Of a stretch of DNA of 64,000 nt, positions 1 to 8,500 are shown piece after piece. A program made the position numbers and the translations under genes. The DNA is from Pseudoneobacillus sp052180215. Lineage in GTDB: Bacteria; Bacillota; Bacilli; Bacillales; Cytobacillaceae. Location of the stretch: NCBI RefSeq assembly GCF_052180215.1, contig NZ_CP197471.1, positions 3,258,001 to 3,322,000 on the forward strand. Direction: 5' to 3'. Position 1 is the stretch's first letter; every line of letters starts with the position of its first letter. The notes beneath the pieces were generated by a model, which worked only from the letters and a program-made list of their open reading frames with translations, did not search any database and was not told where the DNA came from.

Positions 1-510
1 GCCATCCATCATATTGGATGGAGCAATGATATCCGCACCCGCTTTTGCTTGACTAACAGCCGTTTGGACAAGTAATTGTAAGGAAGGGTCATTCAATACC
101 TTATCTCCTTCAATGAGACCACAGTGACCATGGCTTGTATATTCACATAAACAAGTATCCGCTACAATGATGATTTCAGGAAATTTCTCTTTTACGAAGC
201 GAGTAGCCAACTGAACAATCCCATGATCATGATAAGCTCCTGTACCACACTCATCTTTCTCGTTTGGTACTCCAAAAAGAAGAATGGATTTAATTCCAAG
301 AGAAACGACTTCTTCCATTTCAGCTTGAAGATTGTCCAATGACAGTTGAAAAACACCTGGCATTGATTTTACTTCATTTTTTATATTCTCACCTTCCACG
401 ATAAATAGTGGATAGATAAAATCTTCTACTCTTAGATGATTCTCTCTTACAAGAGCACGCATATTTTCTGAACTTCTTAGTCGACGGTGTCTGTGGAAAT
501 TAAGTTCCAT
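1..510 (-). CDS. hemB: Delta-aminolevulinic acid dehydratase (porphobilinogen synthase), N-terminal 170 residues
   Basis: HemB condenses two 5-aminolevulinate molecules to porphobilinogen in cytosolic haem synthesis. The ATG at 510 follows a GAGGAGGGG ribosome binding site. The reading frame stays open to base 1, so the C-terminal half, including the Schiff-base lysines, lies outside the window. The visible part contains the zinc-ligand run ADTCLCEYTSHGHCG, with cysteines at 120, 122 and 130, and ends in the APSNMMDG motif. It is the fifth gene of the hemAXCDB operon, 55 bp after hemD. The family is about 325 residues long, so roughly half is seen. The break is the window edge, not a mutation. 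Confidence 0.97.
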   Translation of the reverse strand, partial: MELNFHRHRRLRSSENMRALVRENHLRVEDFIYPLFIVEGENIKNEVKSMPGVFQLSLDNLQAEMEEVVSLGIKSILLFGVPNEKDECGTGAYHDHGIVQLATRFVKEKFPEIIIVADTCLCEYTSHGHCGLIEGDKVLNDPSLQLLVQTAVSQAKAGADIIAPSNMMDG

Positions 511-565
511 CGAAACCCCTCCTCATATGTAATTAATCAGTCGATTATTTTATTAAGCCAAAAGC

Positions 566-1330
566 TTATAAAGATAGCATAACACTTTTTAACATTTCCT
601 CTACTGTATAGGTTTCAGGCATGATATCAACGATTAGGCCTACAGAATCTAGTTTTTGTTTTGTCACTGGACCTATACACGCAATAAGGCAATTATTAAT
701 CTCTTTTTTCAATTGAAATTCTTCGATTACTTGAACAAAGTGATCCACTGTTGACGGGCTAGTAAAAGTCAAAACATCCAATTGGTTTGACAGTATCATT
801 TCTTTTAAGTAGATCTTACTTTCTTCAGGTAAATAGGTTTCATAGATGATTATTTCTTCTACAAGCGCTCCAGCTTTTGTTATGGCCTCTGCAATATAAT
901 CTCTTGCTAGATTCCCTTTTGGAATTAACACTTTCATTCCCTTTAGAACCAAAGGCAAGAAGTCACGTACAAATCCTTCGGCAACAAATTCATCTGGGAT
1001 AAAATCAACCTTAAATCCTTTTGATTCCAAAACAACAGCTGTTCTTTTACCAATAACCGCTATTTTAGGAAGTGAAAAGGTATGACTCTCGTTCAAGGAC
1101 AAGAACGTTTCAACCGTCACATTGCTAGTAAAAATAATCCAATCATAGGTATCGAGATGTTGGATCATCGTTTCAATCTCAATCGAAGGAGGAATTGCTT
1201 TGAAGGCAATCAGGGGGATTTCCACTGGAACTCCCCCATTATCTTCAACTAATTTAGAAAAGGACCTTGCCTCATTTTTACCTCTTGGTACTAGAATCCT
1301 CTTACCTTTTAATGATGGTTCCTCACTCAT
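566..1330 (-). CDS. hemD: Uroporphyrinogen-III synthase
   Basis: HemD cyclises hydroxymethylbilane to uroporphyrinogen III, inverting ring D. The 254-residue length is normal for the family. The family is poorly conserved, and the call rests on the two-lobed HEM4 pattern (an N-terminal KGKRILVPRGKNEA strand-loop, then alternating Rossmann-like segments such as DVLTFTSPSTVDHF near residue 188) and on position between hemC and hemB. Its ATG shares one base with the hemC stop (TAATG), which implies translational coupling. Expression is presumably from the hemA promoter. Sequence alone would support the function weakly; context makes it secure. Confidence 0.95.
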   Translation of the reverse strand: MSEEPSLKGKRILVPRGKNEARSFSKLVEDNGGVPVEIPLIAFKAIPPSIEIETMIQHLDTYDWIIFTSNVTVETFLSLNESHTFSLPKIAVIGKRTAVVLESKGFKVDFIPDEFVAEGFVRDFLPLVLKGMKVLIPKGNLARDYIAEAITKAGALVEEIIIYETYLPEESKIYLKEMILSNQLDVLTFTSPSTVDHFVQVIEEFQLKKEINNCLIACIGPVTKQKLDSVGLIVDIMPETYTVEEMLKSVMLSL

Positions 1331-2262
1331 TACTTATCCAACTCTGCTTTCACCTTATCAATTAATTCTTTACCTCCACGTTCAATTAATTGATTAGCAG
1401 CCAACACTCCAAGCTGTTCTGGATCTGTTCCAGTCACTTCTTCTTTATAAATAATCTTTCCATCTGGAGAAGCAACTAAAACCGTTAGGACGATTTCATC
1501 TGCTTCTGTCACAAAAGCATAACCTGCAATTGGAACTTGGCAACCACCTTCCATTTTATTGAGGAATGCTCTTTCAGCACGTACGGCTAAATCAGTTTTA
1601 GGACAAGCAAATTTAGCTAATAAATCTAATAATTCTTGATCATCTTCACGGCACTCAATCGACAATGCTCCTTGACCGACGGCAGGTAAGCATATTTCAG
1701 GTGATAAAAACTGGCTAATAACATCCTTTGCCCATCCCATACGGAATAGACCAGCAGCAGCTAAAATAATAGCGTCATATTCTTCTGTTTCAAGCTTTGC
1801 TAATCTTGTATCAATATTTCCTCGAATCCATTTGATTTCAAGATCTGGGCGTTCTACTAATAATTGTGCAGCACGTCTTAAACTGCTTGTTCCAACGAGC
1901 GCACCTGGTTTTAAATCTTCTAGTTGGACATGTCCCTTTGATATTAGTACATCACGATGATCCTCACGAACAGGAATACACCCAATGGTTAAGCCTTCTG
2001 GTAAAACAGCAGGCATATCCTTCATACTGTGAACAGCCATATCAATTTCTTTATCTAGCATTGCTTGTTCAATCTCTTTGACAAACAATCCTTTCCCCCC
2101 AACCTTAGATAAGGTTACATCCAAGATTCGATCCCCTTTTGTAACGATTTCTTTTACCTCAAACTCGAATGGAGCTCCAAGTTTTTTTAATTGTTCTATA
2201 ACCCAATTTGTTTGTGTTAGAGCTAATTTACTTTTTCTCGAACCAACAATAATTTTTCTCAT
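1330..2262 (-). CDS. hemC: Hydroxymethylbilane synthase (porphobilinogen deaminase)
   Basis: HemC polymerises four porphobilinogen units into the linear tetrapyrrole hydroxymethylbilane in the cytosol. The protein is 310 residues, the usual length. It opens with IIVGSRKSKLALTQT, carries the substrate-binding VHSMKDMP motif with catalytic Asp82, and has the dipyrromethane-cofactor attachment site GGCQVPIAGYA with Cys241. The ATG at 2262 is preceded by AGGAGG. It begins 16 bp after hemX and its TAA overlaps the hemD ATG by one base. All key residues are intact. Confidence 0.99.
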   Translation of the reverse strand: MRKIIVGSRKSKLALTQTNWVIEQLKKLGAPFEFEVKEIVTKGDRILDVTLSKVGGKGLFVKEIEQAMLDKEIDMAVHSMKDMPAVLPEGLTIGCIPVREDHRDVLISKGHVQLEDLKPGALVGTSSLRRAAQLLVERPDLEIKWIRGNIDTRLAKLETEEYDAIILAAAGLFRMGWAKDVISQFLSPEICLPAVGQGALSIECREDDQELLDLLAKFACPKTDLAVRAERAFLNKMEGGCQVPIAGYAFVTEADEIVLTVLVASPDGKIIYKEEVTGTDPEQLGVLAANQLIERGGKELIDKVKAELDK

Positions 2263-2278
2263 AGTAGCCTCCTATTTA

Positions 2279-3112
2279 TTACGAGTTCCAAATATGGAAA
2301 GATGAAAATTGTCCAAAAAGGAAGAAATTGATTAATACGATTAAAAATGCAGCCACATTCCAAAGGGCTAATTTTTTCCCAGAAAGGCCCCTTCGTGTTT
2401 TTAAATATAAACTAATACTGTATATAGCTAACACAAAAAAGGAGCCTACAACCTTAGAATCATACCATTTCATATCAGGCACTTTTAAAAAGGCCCATTG
2501 CATTCCCAATATTAAACTTAAAATTAGCATTGGGACACCAATAATATTTAATACATATGAAAAATGCTCAAGTTTAGAAAGGTCCGAGATTCGAACCAGC
2601 CTAGTTCCCCATTTTTTCCTTTTTAATAAATCATATTGGATTAAATATAAGAGCGAAAAAACAAAAGAAAGAGAAAATGCCCCGTAAGAAAGAATCGCCA
2701 TTGTAATATGAATTAGTAATAACTCAGAAACAAGTTGTTGAGCCATGATTTTAGAATCAAACTGCATCGGGGCAAATGTATGAATAGCCATAATTCCAAA
2801 ACCTAAAATATTTGTAAAGAAAACGATAAAATCGACCCTAAGTAATCGATTAATCGCTAATGATAATGTCACCAAAACCCAGGCATAAAAGTATAATCCT
2901 TCAAAAATGGTTAATACCGGGAATCTGCCCGTTTGGACCATGTAATAGATTAAGAATACCGTTTGTAAAACCCATACAAATGCAAGTAACCAGAAAGCAA
3001 TCCGATTTGCCTTCCGGTTATGTTGAAGAAAATCTACAAAATATAAAAGAACACTGATCGCATAGAGAATGACAGTTAATTCATGCAATCTTGTAACGTG
3101 AATATCAAACAT
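2279..3112 (-). CDS. hemX: HemX, integral membrane protein of the CcsA/ResC-like family
   Basis: This 277-residue polytopic membrane protein has about eight hydrophobic segments spread over its whole length and a short charged patch near residue 168. It resembles B. subtilis HemX, which lowers the cellular amount of glutamyl-tRNA reductase, and more broadly the cytochrome c assembly protein family CcsA/ResC. The start at 3112 has an AGAGAGG site. It lies between hemA and hemC with 15 and 16 bp gaps, the order seen in B. subtilis. The regulatory role is family knowledge; the sequence shows only the membrane topology and context. Confidence 0.93.
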   Translation of the reverse strand: MFDIHVTRLHELTVILYAISVLLYFVDFLQHNRKANRIAFWLLAFVWVLQTVFLIYYMVQTGRFPVLTIFEGLYFYAWVLVTLSLAINRLLRVDFIVFFTNILGFGIMAIHTFAPMQFDSKIMAQQLVSELLLIHITMAILSYGAFSLSFVFSLLYLIQYDLLKRKKWGTRLVRISDLSKLEHFSYVLNIIGVPMLILSLILGMQWAFLKVPDMKWYDSKVVGSFFVLAIYSISLYLKTRRGLSGKKLALWNVAAFLIVLINFFLFGQFSSFHIWNS

Positions 3113-3127
3113 GGACGAAACCTCTCT

Positions 3128-4477
3128 TTAGGATTGTAAGGCAGCTTGGGAAGCTTGAACCATTACTTTCTTGGTTTCGGTTACTTTTTGTTCATGCTTT
3201 TGGGCTTTTACATGTTCCTCGATATTAAAGATTTTAACAAATAAGTCCAAAGCTTGATCAGCGTTCGGTTGGGATGACAATTCTTTCGCTTGTAGAATCG
3301 GATCTTTTAATAACTGATTAATAATACTCTTTGTATGCTTATTTAAAATTTTCTTTTCACGATCGGATAAGTTTGGCATCTTCCGCTCAATGCTATCCAT
3401 CGTTTCAGCTTGGATGGCTAAAGCCTTTTCTCTTAATGCAGAAATTACCGGTACCACACCAAGTGTATTTAACCAATGTTTAAATTCTACAATTTCAGCC
3501 TCAATCAGTAGTTGAATTTTTTCAGCAGCCTTTTGACGTTCCTTCATGTTTGCCTCTACAATACCTTCTAAATCATCGATATCATATAAGAAAACATTTT
3601 CTAGTTCTGCTAATTTCGGGTCAAGATCCCTTGGTACTGCTATATCGACCATAAATAATGGTTTACCTTTTCGCATTTTTTCAACATTTGCCATCATATC
3701 TTTTGTGATGACAAAATCATTTGATCCGGTTGAACTAATTAAAATATCTGCCTCTATTAAAGCCATTTGCAATTCTTCAAGAGATTTTGCGACTCCATTA
3801 AAACGAGTAGCTAAATTTTGGGCTTTTTCAAACGTACGATTAATAACAGTGACCTTGTTTACACCATTTGAGTGCAGATTTTGAATCGCCAATTCGCCCA
3901 TTTTTCCTGCGCCCAAAATTAACACATGCTTGTTATCAAGTGCACCAAATATTTTTTTTGCTAGTTCAACAGCAGCATAACTAATGGAGACCGCATTAGC
4001 CCCAATATCGGTTTCTGAATGTCCACGTTTTGCAAGCGTAATGGCTTGTTTAAATAAATGGTTAAATACCGTTCCAGTTGTCTCTTTTTCTTGACCTAAA
4101 AAGAAACTTGTTCTTACTTGACCAAGAATCTGTGTTTCACCTAATACCATTGAATTTAATCCGCATGCCACATTGAAAAGATGGTTAATCGCCCCTTCTT
4201 GCTCATAAATAAAGAGGTATGGAACAAATTCATTTTGATCCATTTGAAACCATTCAGCCAAAAACTCTTTCATGTAGTAACGTCCTGTATGCAATTGGTC
4301 GACAACAGCATATATTTCTGTACGATTACATGTTGAAATAATCACATTCTCAAGGATGCTCTTTTTCGACTGCAATTGTTTCATTGCGTCGCCTAATTCA
4401 TCCGGATTAAAAGTTAACCGCTCGCGTATTTCGACAGGGGCAGTTTTATAGTTAATTCCAACTACTAAAATATGCAT
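3128..4477 (-). CDS. hemA: Glutamyl-tRNA reductase
   Basis: HemA reduces glutamate on tRNA-Glu to glutamate-1-semialdehyde with NADPH, the committed step of C5-pathway tetrapyrrole synthesis. The 449 residues show the catalytic Cys50 in IISTCNRTEIYAV, the signature GLNSMVLGETQILGQVR, an NADPH-binding ILGAGKMGELAI near residue 190 and a C-terminal helical dimerisation domain. The ATG at 4477 follows a purine-rich GGGGGTG site. It heads the hem operon and is probably governed by the promoter and PerR-like box upstream. HemX, encoded next, is known in B. subtilis to limit HemA amount. Confidence 0.99.
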   Translation of the reverse strand: MHILVVGINYKTAPVEIRERLTFNPDELGDAMKQLQSKKSILENVIISTCNRTEIYAVVDQLHTGRYYMKEFLAEWFQMDQNEFVPYLFIYEQEGAINHLFNVACGLNSMVLGETQILGQVRTSFFLGQEKETTGTVFNHLFKQAITLAKRGHSETDIGANAVSISYAAVELAKKIFGALDNKHVLILGAGKMGELAIQNLHSNGVNKVTVINRTFEKAQNLATRFNGVAKSLEELQMALIEADILISSTGSNDFVITKDMMANVEKMRKGKPLFMVDIAVPRDLDPKLAELENVFLYDIDDLEGIVEANMKERQKAAEKIQLLIEAEIVEFKHWLNTLGVVPVISALREKALAIQAETMDSIERKMPNLSDREKKILNKHTKSIINQLLKDPILQAKELSSQPNADQALDLFVKIFNIEEHVKAQKHEQKVTETKKVMVQASQAALQS

Positions 4478-4641
4478 GTGACACGAACACCCCCAAAAAA
4501 ACTTTTACTTTATACTAGTAATTTATATCATGCCCTTTTTGGCAGTTTGCTCAAAAAATGTGAACAGAAACGAAAACATATGGTAATATGAAAAGGGAAA
4601 ATACCTTTAATTAGGCCATCCCACTTAGAGTTCTTGTCCCA

Positions 4642-4694
4642 TTAAAATTATTCAAACCTTCATTATTGTATACTTTTTTCCTTGTTATGGGCAA
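4642..4694 (-). promoter_or_regulatory. Candidate hemA promoter with PerR-like box at the transcription start
   Basis: Reading the minus strand, TTGCCC (4689-4694) and TACAAT (4665-4670) are 18 bp apart, a plausible sigma-A promoter. Immediately downstream, 4642-4656 matches the PerR consensus TTATAATNATTATAA at 12 of 15 positions. B. subtilis PerR represses hemAXCDBL, so peroxide or metal control is likely here too. The remainder of the gap between hemA and ysxD (4478-4799) contains nothing else I recognise. Assigned by eye. Confidence 0.5.
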
Positions 4695-4799
4695 TAATTC
4701 TTAAAGAAATTCATAAAATCGACAAATTTCCTTCCTTATGTACAGTATCAAAAAAACATAAGAGATTCAAGTTATTGTAATGGATGTGGTAGAAGAAGG

Positions 4800-5300
4800 A
4801 TGAAAAATCAACGTATTTTTCCAGGAATCATATTAATAGGTTTTGGTGCTTATTTTTACCTTCAGCAATCGCAAATTAATTTATTCAAAGAATTTTATAC
4901 ATGGCCAACTCTTTTAATCATTGTCGGCCTTGCCTTTCTTGGACAAGCTTATATCGGGAAGGATTATGAAGCTATTTTACCTGGTACCATTTTACTAGGT
5001 TTTGGGGTTCACTTTCATGTAGTACATAAACTTGCGATTTGGCCTGACCATATTGGTACCTTTATTTTAATCATTGCCCTTGGCTTTTTACTTCGTTACC
5101 AAAAAGTAGGCAATGGTTTGTTTCAAGGGCTATTATTTTTAGCTTTGGCTGGTTTACTATTATTTTATGACAAAATTGTATCCTGGTTTGGTTTATTAGA
5201 AAATGGCGTGTCGTTAGCATGGAAATTTTGGCCAGCTGTATTAGTGGTTGTTGGGTTATTTTTATTACTTAAAAAAGAGACAAAAAAGAGACAGAGGTAA
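4800..5300 (+). CDS. ysxD: Membrane protein with LiaI/LiaF-like transmembrane repeats (YsxD-like)
   Basis: The 166-residue protein is built of short hydrophobic hairpins with the recurring pattern PGxxLxGFG (residues 9-16 and 61-68), giving four to six membrane segments, and ends in a basic tail. This resembles the LiaI-LiaF-like transmembrane region. B. subtilis has a gene of similar size, ysxD, at this position between hemA and ysxC, although the gene here faces away from both. GAAGAAGG directly abuts the ATG, which is closer than usual; no better in-frame start exists upstream. The function is unknown. The gene name rests on position and size rather than on a comparison I could run. Confidence 0.72.
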   Translation: MKNQRIFPGIILIGFGAYFYLQQSQINLFKEFYTWPTLLIIVGLAFLGQAYIGKDYEAILPGTILLGFGVHFHVVHKLAIWPDHIGTFILIIALGFLLRYQKVGNGLFQGLLFLALAGLLLFYDKIVSWFGLLENGVSLAWKFWPAVLVVVGLFLLLKKETKKRQR

Positions 5301-5317
5301 GCAGCCTCTGTCTTTTT
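5289..5317. terminator. Bidirectional terminator between ysxD and engB
   Basis: AGACAGAGG and CCTCTGTCT form a perfect 9-bp stem around a 7-nt loop holding the ysxD stop codon. A T-run follows on the plus strand and an A-rich run precedes it, so it can serve both ysxD (+) and engB (-). Confidence 0.85.
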
Positions 5318-5320
5318 CAT

Positions 5321-5902
5321 TTACATATATTGTCCGATTATTGCCCAAGCTTCGTCTTTTCCTAATCCCGTTTCGGAAGAAAAAAGGACAATATGGTCAT
5401 TAGGATCAATGTCTAATGTTTCTTTTGTTACTTTTAAATGCTTTTGCCATTTCCCCTTCGGAATTTTATCCGCTTTTGTCGCAATGATGATACATGGTAT
5501 TTCATAATGCTTCAAAAATTCATACATCATACGATCATCCTCAGTTGGCGGATGACGCAAATCAATGATGAGAATGACAGCATTTAATTGTTCACGTCTG
5601 GTAAAATACGTTTCAATCATTTTCCCCCACGCTTCACGTTCCTTTTTCGAAACTTTGGCGTATCCGTAACCTGGCACATCGACAAAATGAAGAATTTCAT
5701 TAATGAGATAGAAATTCAATGTTTGTGTTTTCCCAGGTTTGGATGAAATTCTAGCTAAACCTTTACGGTTCAGCATTTTATTAATAAAGGAGGATTTCCC
5801 CACATTAGACCTACCTGCTAAAGCAAACTCCGGTATACTGGTGTCCGGGTATTGCTCAGGCTTGACGGCACTAATGACAATATCAGAACTAGTTACCTTC
5901 AT
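5321..5902 (-). CDS. engB: Ribosome biogenesis GTP-binding protein EngB (YsxC)
   Basis: EngB is an essential TRAFAC-class GTPase acting in assembly of the 50S ribosomal subunit. The G motifs are intact: P-loop AGRSNVGKSS at residues 29-38, DVPGYGYA (G3) and TKAD (G4). I start at the ATG at 5902, giving 193 residues beginning MKVTSSDIVISAVKP, which matches the family N-terminus; the open frame extends eight codons further without support. This start lies inside the end of lonA, a 14-nt overlap that implies translational coupling. The pairing of lonA and ysxC is conserved in Bacillus. Confidence 0.97.
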   Translation of the reverse strand: MKVTSSDIVISAVKPEQYPDTSIPEFALAGRSNVGKSSFINKMLNRKGLARISSKPGKTQTLNFYLINEILHFVDVPGYGYAKVSKKEREAWGKMIETYFTRREQLNAVILIIDLRHPPTEDDRMMYEFLKHYEIPCIIIATKADKIPKGKWQKHLKVTKETLDIDPNDHIVLFSSETGLGKDEAWAIIGQYM

Positions 5903-8225
5903 TTTTTGCACCATCCAATAAAGCATGTTTCAAAACTTCATCTACATGCGAAACTAAGACAAAGGTTAATTCATCACGTACACTTTCAGGGATATCATCA
6001 ATATCCTTTTCGTTATCTTTCGGGCAAATAATTTTCGTTAAACCCGCTCGGTGTGCACTTAATGTTTTTTCCTTTAGTCCACCAATAGGCAGAACTCTAC
6101 CTCTTAATGTAACCTCACCGGTCATTCCTACTTCCCGACGGATCGGTCTTCCTGTTAAAGCAGATACTAAAGCCGTTACAATTGTTATACCTGCAGATGG
6201 ACCATCCTTTGGAACAGCTCCTTCAGGTACATGAATATGGATATCATATTTTTCGTGGAAATCTTCCTCGATATGAAGTTCTTTTGCCTTCGAACGGATG
6301 TAACTAAACGCTGCCTGAGCAGACTCCTTCATGACATCCCCAAGTTTCCCTGTCAACACTAATTTGCCTTTACCTGGTGCTAATGACACTTCAATTTGTA
6401 AGGTATCACCGCCAACCGTTGTATAAGCTAAACCTGTCGCTACACCTACTTGATCTTCAAGCTCGGCTTGACCATATCTAAAGACTGGCTTTCCTAAAAA
6501 CTCTTCTATTGACTTTTCTGTTACAATCACTTTCTTTTTATCACCGGAAACAATAATTTTTGCTGTCTTACGGCAAACTGTTGCCAATTGACGCTCAAGT
6601 GAACGTACACCCGCTTCCCTTGTATAATAGCGAATGATTTTTTGAATAGCTTCATCACGAACTTGTAAAACACCTTTAGATAGACCGTGCTCTTTTACTT
6701 GTTTCGGTAGTAAGTGATCTTTTGCGATATGAAGTTTCTCTAATTCTGTGTACCCGGCAATCGTAATAATTTCCATACGATCACGAAGCGGTCCTGGAAT
6801 GGTAGCTAAATTATTTGCTGTTGCTATAAACATTACCTTTGATAAATCATATGACTCTTCAATATAATGATCGCTAAAATTATGATTTTGTTCTGGATCC
6901 AAAACCTCAAGCATGGCAGCAGAAGGATCGCCACGGAAATCACTGGACATCTTATCAATTTCATCTAATAGGAATACAGGATTATTGGTCCCTGCCTTTT
7001 TCATACCTTGAATAATACGTCCTGGCATGGCTCCCACATAGGTTCTGCGATGTCCGCGAATTTCAGATTCGTCTCTCACACCGCCTAGTGAAACCCTAAC
7101 AAAATGGCGATTTAAAGACGTTGCAATAGAACGAGCTAAACTTGTTTTCCCAACCCCTGGAGGTCCTGCTAAACAAAGAATCGGCCCCTTAAGAGAATTG
7201 GTAAGCTTTTGAACAGCTAAGTATTCTAATACGCGCTCTTTCACCTTTTCTAAGCCGTAGTGGTCTTCGGTAAGGATTCGTTCCGCTTTATGAATATTAA
7301 GATCATCTTCCGTCGATTTTGACCAAGGTAATGAAATTAACCATTCTAAATAGTTACGAATTACAGCACTTTCTGCCGAGCTTGAAGGTACTTTTTCATA
7401 ACGATCTAATTCTTTAAAAGCAGTGTTTTGGACATTCTCTGGCATACCTGCCTGGTTAATCTTTTCCGTCAACTCTGCAATTTCACCAGTTTTTCCTTCT
7501 TTATCACCAAGCTCTTTTTGGATCGCTTTCATTTGTTCCCGCAAGTAGTATTCCTTTTGGGTTCTTTCCATTGATTTTTTAACACGTTGACCAATTTTCT
7601 TTTCGAGATTAAGAACTTCCTTTTCGTTATGAATAATATCAATTAGACGAGTAAGGCGTTCTTTAATATCAATCGTTTCTAATATGGACTGTTTTTCTTT
7701 AAGTTTTAAAGGCAGATGAGAAGCGATAATATCAGCCATGCGGCCTGGTTCCTCAATATCGGCAACAGAGGCATATGTTTCGGCTGAAATTTTTTTTGAC
7801 ATCTTTATGTATTGTTCAAAATATTCGAGCATTGTGCGCATTAATGCCTGTAGCTCTGTATCTTTGCTATCATCATCTTCATATGTTTTTACTTGGACTG
7901 AAAAATAATCTTTTTCCGGTAAGAATTCGACAATTTCAGCTCTGTTAAGCCCTTCAACTAATACTCTTATCGTACCATTCGGGAGCTTTAACATCTGTTT
8001 AACACGTGTTAATGTTCCCATCGGATATAAATCTTCTTCTGTTGGTTCATCAAGAGAAATATCCTTTTGCGTCGTTAAAAAAATTAAATGGTTATCCACC
8101 ATTGCCTTTTCAAGCGCTTGCACTGATTTTTCTCGGCCAACGTCCAAATGCAATACCATTGTGGGATAAACAAGTAATCCCCTTAGTGGTAGGAGGGGGA
8201 CGTTCATTTCTTTCTTTTTAGCCAT
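5889..8225 (-). CDS. lonA: ATP-dependent protease LonA
   Basis: LonA is a cytosolic homohexameric AAA+ serine protease that degrades misfolded and short-lived regulatory proteins. The 778 residues show the N-terminal substrate-binding domain (PLLPLRGLLVYP), a coiled-coil middle region, Walker A GPPGVGKTS near residue 357, Walker B VFLLDEIDKM, and the Ser-Lys dyad in KDGPSAGIT and GGLKEKTLSAHRAG. The start at 8225 has a GGAGGTG site and gives MAKKKEMNVPLL; the 18 extra codons upstream would run into the promoter. It is followed by overlapping engB. Confidence 0.99.
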   Translation of the reverse strand: MAKKKEMNVPLLPLRGLLVYPTMVLHLDVGREKSVQALEKAMVDNHLIFLTTQKDISLDEPTEEDLYPMGTLTRVKQMLKLPNGTIRVLVEGLNRAEIVEFLPEKDYFSVQVKTYEDDDSKDTELQALMRTMLEYFEQYIKMSKKISAETYASVADIEEPGRMADIIASHLPLKLKEKQSILETIDIKERLTRLIDIIHNEKEVLNLEKKIGQRVKKSMERTQKEYYLREQMKAIQKELGDKEGKTGEIAELTEKINQAGMPENVQNTAFKELDRYEKVPSSSAESAVIRNYLEWLISLPWSKSTEDDLNIHKAERILTEDHYGLEKVKERVLEYLAVQKLTNSLKGPILCLAGPPGVGKTSLARSIATSLNRHFVRVSLGGVRDESEIRGHRRTYVGAMPGRIIQGMKKAGTNNPVFLLDEIDKMSSDFRGDPSAAMLEVLDPEQNHNFSDHYIEESYDLSKVMFIATANNLATIPGPLRDRMEIITIAGYTELEKLHIAKDHLLPKQVKEHGLSKGVLQVRDEAIQKIIRYYTREAGVRSLERQLATVCRKTAKIIVSGDKKKVIVTEKSIEEFLGKPVFRYGQAELEDQVGVATGLAYTTVGGDTLQIEVSLAPGKGKLVLTGKLGDVMKESAQAAFSYIRSKAKELHIEEDFHEKYDIHIHVPEGAVPKDGPSAGITIVTALVSALTGRPIRREVGMTGEVTLRGRVLPIGGLKEKTLSAHRAGLTKIICPKDNEKDIDDIPESVRDELTFVLVSHVDEVLKHALLDGAKNEGN

Positions 8226-8278
8226 GCTAAGCACCTCCAGTTTCTTTCCTTGATTATTGTATAAGCAATCTTTGTACA

Positions 8279-8307
8279 ATTCTAACGTATTTAATAAAAA
8301 GTGTCTA
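8279..8307 (-). promoter_or_regulatory. Candidate sigma-A promoter of lonA
   Basis: On the minus strand TAGACA (8302-8307) and TAGAAT (8279-8284) are separated by exactly 17 bp, each differing from consensus at one position. They lie about 55 bp before the lonA start codon. I see no CtsR or CIRCE operator nearby. Confidence 0.6.
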
Positions 8308-8400
8308 TTTTGAAGAATATTTATACAATGACAAGTTGAAAAGTTGCCACTTTATCCGCTTTATTAGTATCAATTTTTTTAACCTATTTTATTACTTGAA

Positions 8401-8435
8401 AAAATAAAACTTCGGTCTGAAAGTTCAAACCGAAG
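8401..8435 (-). terminator. Terminator downstream of lonB
   Basis: CTTCGGT (8410-8416) pairs with ACCGAAG (8429-8435), with further pairing of TGAA and TTCA inside. On the minus strand the stem is followed by TTTTATTTT. It isolates lonB from lonA. Confidence 0.85.
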
Positions 8436-8500
8436 CTTTTGGGTTAAAGCTGTTTTCGTATAGTTAGAAAAAGCGACAAAGTTTCAGAAAAGAGCCTTGG

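Noticed and set aside
8226..8400. CtsR or CIRCE heat-shock operators upstream of lonA (also looked for at clpX)
   Set aside because: No GGTCAAA direct repeat or TTAGCACTC inverted repeat is present.
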